Shown here in pieces: positions 61,291 through 64,000 of a DNA stretch of 64,000 nucleotides. A model generated the notes under the pieces. The model was not told where the DNA came from and did no database searches. It saw only the letters and a program-made list of their open reading frames with translations. Source of the stretch: Chamaecyparis obtusa (Eukaryota > Streptophyta > Pinopsida > Cupressales > Cupressaceae); NCBI GenBank assembly GCA_027943335.1, contig BSBK01001581.1, positions 447,001 through 511,000 on the forward strand, given 5' to 3'. A program made the position numbers and the translations under genes. Position 1 is the stretch's first letter; each line of letters starts with the position of its first letter.

Positions 61291-62340
61291 AGATCCAAGG
61301 TTAAAATGAATAAGATACTCACAGATCAGAAAAGGACTCAGAGACCAAATTAGATTTAAGCAAAGATTGATTAAATGAACCACCAATCCACAAGTCATAA
61401 TATTCAGAAATATTCCACAAGTTCAGAGCTCAGAAAATAACAAAGTAAGCACAGTCCATTGACTTAGAAACAGTAGTAATGTGCAGATCTGAATTATATT
61501 CATAAATACCTGATTACAGCACCAAAGATTAATTTGCAAATTCATTAATTTCTCAGACCCGAATTTGGGAAGGATGTGCAGTAAGGATGTTGATGCCGCA
61601 CTCTTTCATTCGCTTGTTCAACTTCAAGAAGAGTATGATATGCAATCTGTCCACACACTACCTTCCCATAACCCTGTACACCCAGCCAATACTTCTTACT
61701 TCTGCTCGTCTTCTGTGTGCCCCAGCAACTTGCCTTAATCAGAAATCCCTACTTTGCTGGTGGCATAGACACATAGCAAGGCAGAAGTGGTATTCCCGTG
61801 GAAAGGGTAAAGGAAATACTATGCCTCCGAAATTTATGATTAAAAGGGACAGGGGTACCGTCCTATCCTTAGGAGTTTTATGAGTTTTCGTCCCATAAGA
61901 TTTCTTGGTTGCTGGAAGCAAATCCAATTCATAATTTGCATAAACTCGCATATAAATACTAATTCAGTCCCAGAAAGAGAACAGATCAGCCAGAGGTAGA
62001 AGTCACCCCAGACCTTGATGAAAACAAATAATAATATCCAATTGTTTTTTCTATTTTCCATCACAAGTCAGCCCAAGCCCAGCATATCACAAGGTTGGCT
62101 CATTGAGAAATTATTTAATAATCACAGTTGTTAATAATTAATTATTTAGTATTTATTTAATAATTTATTTATTTTGCCACAAATAGGCTGGCTGACCCAG
62201 CCTTAAATTGGGCTCATCACATTAAGTAAACAGAATATGGTCATTATGCTGTAAAGCATTGAGGATAACATGGGTTTTTTCTGTAATTGCGATGCTGGAA
62301 AGCAACAGAGGAAAAACGAAACATGCAATTTCATGAAAAC
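61291..62340. other. Region interrupting the copia remnant
   Basis: No gene is recognised. A plus-strand frame at 61587-61883 (98 codons) and minus-strand frames over it lack any familiar domain. It may be an insertion of about 1 kb between the pre-integrase and integrase parts, but no flanking duplication was found. Confidence 0.35.
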
Positions 62341-62369
62341 ACTCCACACAGATTAAGAGAGGGAATACA

Positions 62370-62960
62370 TGTCCAAAGTGTTTATGCATTGTTGTTCAAT
62401 ACAAGGCAGCCATCTTGACAACCACTTATAATCCACAACAAAATAGAGTTGCTGAACGAAGGAATGGAGACATCCAAGAGATGATGCACTGCATGCTCAA
62501 TGGCATGAATATGCAAAGGTGATTTTGGGCTCAAGTTGTAACCACACACCATTGCACTTTCTCAATTAAGTACAAAAAAGAGCTTTGGATGGTGTTACAC
62601 CCAAATAAACTTGGTCAAGAAGGATTCCAACAATAAATCATATTCATATTTTTTGGAGCACAACTTATGTACATGTTCCTAAACAAACACAGAACAAGCT
62701 TGATAAGAAAGGAACTGCACGTATCTTTCTTGGGTATAGTAAAAAATCTAAGGTCTATAAACCAGTTCTTCCTAAGACTCAAAAGATCTACATAAGCAAA
62801 AATGTGATATGTGAATAAAATCAAACATGAACCTGCAGCTATCTTGTTGGAGGAAAATAATGTGAAGAAAGACATTAAAGAAGACTTTGATGAAGAAGAA
62901 AATGATATCTGAGGAAGAAGATGAAGCAGAAGAAACAGATTATAAGAATATAATATTAAA
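62370..62960 (+). pseudogene. Copia integrase remnant
   Basis: Reads TTTYNPQQNRVAERRNG and IQEMMHCMLNGMNM, the end of the integrase core (PQQNGVAER motif with Arg for Gly), then FWAQVVTTH. After frame changes come FLGYSKKSKVY-like text and TQKIYISKNVICE, the usual C-terminal integrase block, and an acidic linker. No RT follows in the window. In family members this enzyme inserts the element cDNA; this copy is broken by several shifts. Confidence 0.82.
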
Positions 62961-64000
62961 GAAATGATAGATCTTGTGATAGAAAAAAATCAGAGGGAAC
63001 ACTGTTCAGAATGATCCTGGAGTTCGTTGCTCAACAAGAATCCACAGGCAATCCTGGAAGATGTCGAAAATATGGAGCAGTCCAAAAACATATCTTAAAA
63101 AGAGGTAAATTTGGCTTAATGGTGGTTCAAGCTTCAGAACTGAAAAAATAGAAATGCTCTCATGAGAAATCACACAAGGGAGCTTGTCGATCTGCAAGCA
63201 GAAAAAAGAAAACCATAGGCTGCAAGAGGTTATTTCAAATAAAGTAAAAGATAAACAGAATTGTGTTATATTTCGAACCAGAATACCATAAACATACAAT
63301 AGAAAAATTCAAAAACACAAGAACACCAGAGCTACCCTGGGAAAACCCTCCTCGAGATAAAAACCCAGCCACACCAAGAAATATTACTTTATTGAAAAAT
63401 ATCAGAATCTGAATATTACAACGCTCTCAAGCTGAAACTAAGTGAATCCTCCTCTGAGATTGCACACTCTTAATAATTAATACCCAATAATCTCCACACA
63501 ATAACAAAGAACCTGCAACAGATATACTGCAAACATACTACACTTATCATAGCAAGAATGCTATGCACAATAGGTACTTACAATGATCTCAGAAAATACT
63601 CACGATAATAATCACTCAATAATAAAGACTCGACTCAGAACAAAAAGAACATTCACGATGGTATCACACAGAACACCTCTTGACAACCAAAAATTGTACA
63701 GCTACCGTGAATGCATAAAAAGTAAAAACATAGATACTGAAACGATGACCAAGAAAACTCCCAAGACGATGTTTGAATGCATACAGCAAGATATGAAGCA
63801 TCTACGGAGGTTGAAACACATTTTTCTGCCATGGGAATTTGAACCGGCACCCGGAAAACAAGCAAAGGCTTTTCGAATATTGAATATCGTCACACATGAA
63901 TAAACTGTCGTGACTCCTCTATTCTCTTGAATCATTCATCTTCATACGAAAGACTCTTCAAATTCTCAAATCGTTCAGTTTATGAAAGCGGACTCTTCAT
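62961..64000. other. Right edge, probable retrotransposon sequence
   Basis: The segment CCTGGGAAAACCCTCC followed by AAAACCCAGCC near 63,335 resembles sequence common around plant copia LTRs. A plus-strand frame at 63583-63903 has no recognised domain. No GLYK exon was found. Confidence 0.35.

Noticed and set aside
61587..61951. 98-codon plus-strand frame and antisense frames
   Set aside because: No recognisable domain, no splice context and no similarity to GLYK N-terminal sequence.

Overview
The window looks like a nuclear segment of a large, repeat-rich land-plant genome, most likely a gymnosperm such as a conifer. That is inference from three things: a plant photorespiratory gene split by an intron of about 11.5 kb, dense and decayed nested retrotransposons and hAT elements, and high AT content with many microsatellites. 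No bacterial-type operons, rRNA, tRNA or CRISPR arrays were seen.

One host gene is secure. On the minus strand ten exons between 57,902 and 44,134 encode the C-terminal 244 residues of D-glycerate 3-kinase (GLYK). Exon 1 in the window carries the P-loop, all seven shown acceptor/donor pairs upstream of the giant intron and those downstream are GT-AG, and every exon join keeps frame. The 5' exons were not found to the right up to 64,000.

Layout from left to right. 1.0-1.35 kb: a TRIM-type miniature LTR element. 1.7-13.2 kb: one old L1-like LINE on the minus strand (ORF1, endonuclease, RT), broken by a 2.1-kb solo LTR and by a 3.6-kb gypsy-type element that keeps LTRs, target-site duplication (TSD), primer site, gag and protease but has no RT or integrase. 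15.7-18.0 kb: an unrecognised multi-exon gene-like region. 19.6-22.2 kb: two tandem arrays (357-bp and 52-bp units). 22.7-25.6 kb: a large transposase-like reading frame on the minus strand, broken by stop codons but with almost no frameshifts. 26.5-27.35 kb: an 857-bp retroposon with a perfect 16-bp TSD, an open coiled-coil ORF and a LINE-like 3' tail. 28.0-35.6 kb: an LTR retrotransposon with protease and CCHC-like remnants. 37.1-40.2 kb: a probable solo LTR containing a second LINE-tailed retroposon with an intact ORF1. 40.3-41.9 kb: a second type of LINE RT remnant, itself hit by a 225-bp MITE with 9-bp TSD. 42.4-43.8 kb: another possible solo LTR, just past the GLYK poly(A) signal. 44.1-57.9 kb: GLYK, whose giant intron holds gypsy remnants, an hAT with decayed transposase, two non-autonomous hATs and a long inverted repeat. 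59.1-60.1 kb: one more non-autonomous hAT. 60.4-63 kb: a broken copia element.

Most other short open frames are chance or antisense frames. Boundaries of elements with TSDs are base-level; boundaries of degraded coding regions are approximate.
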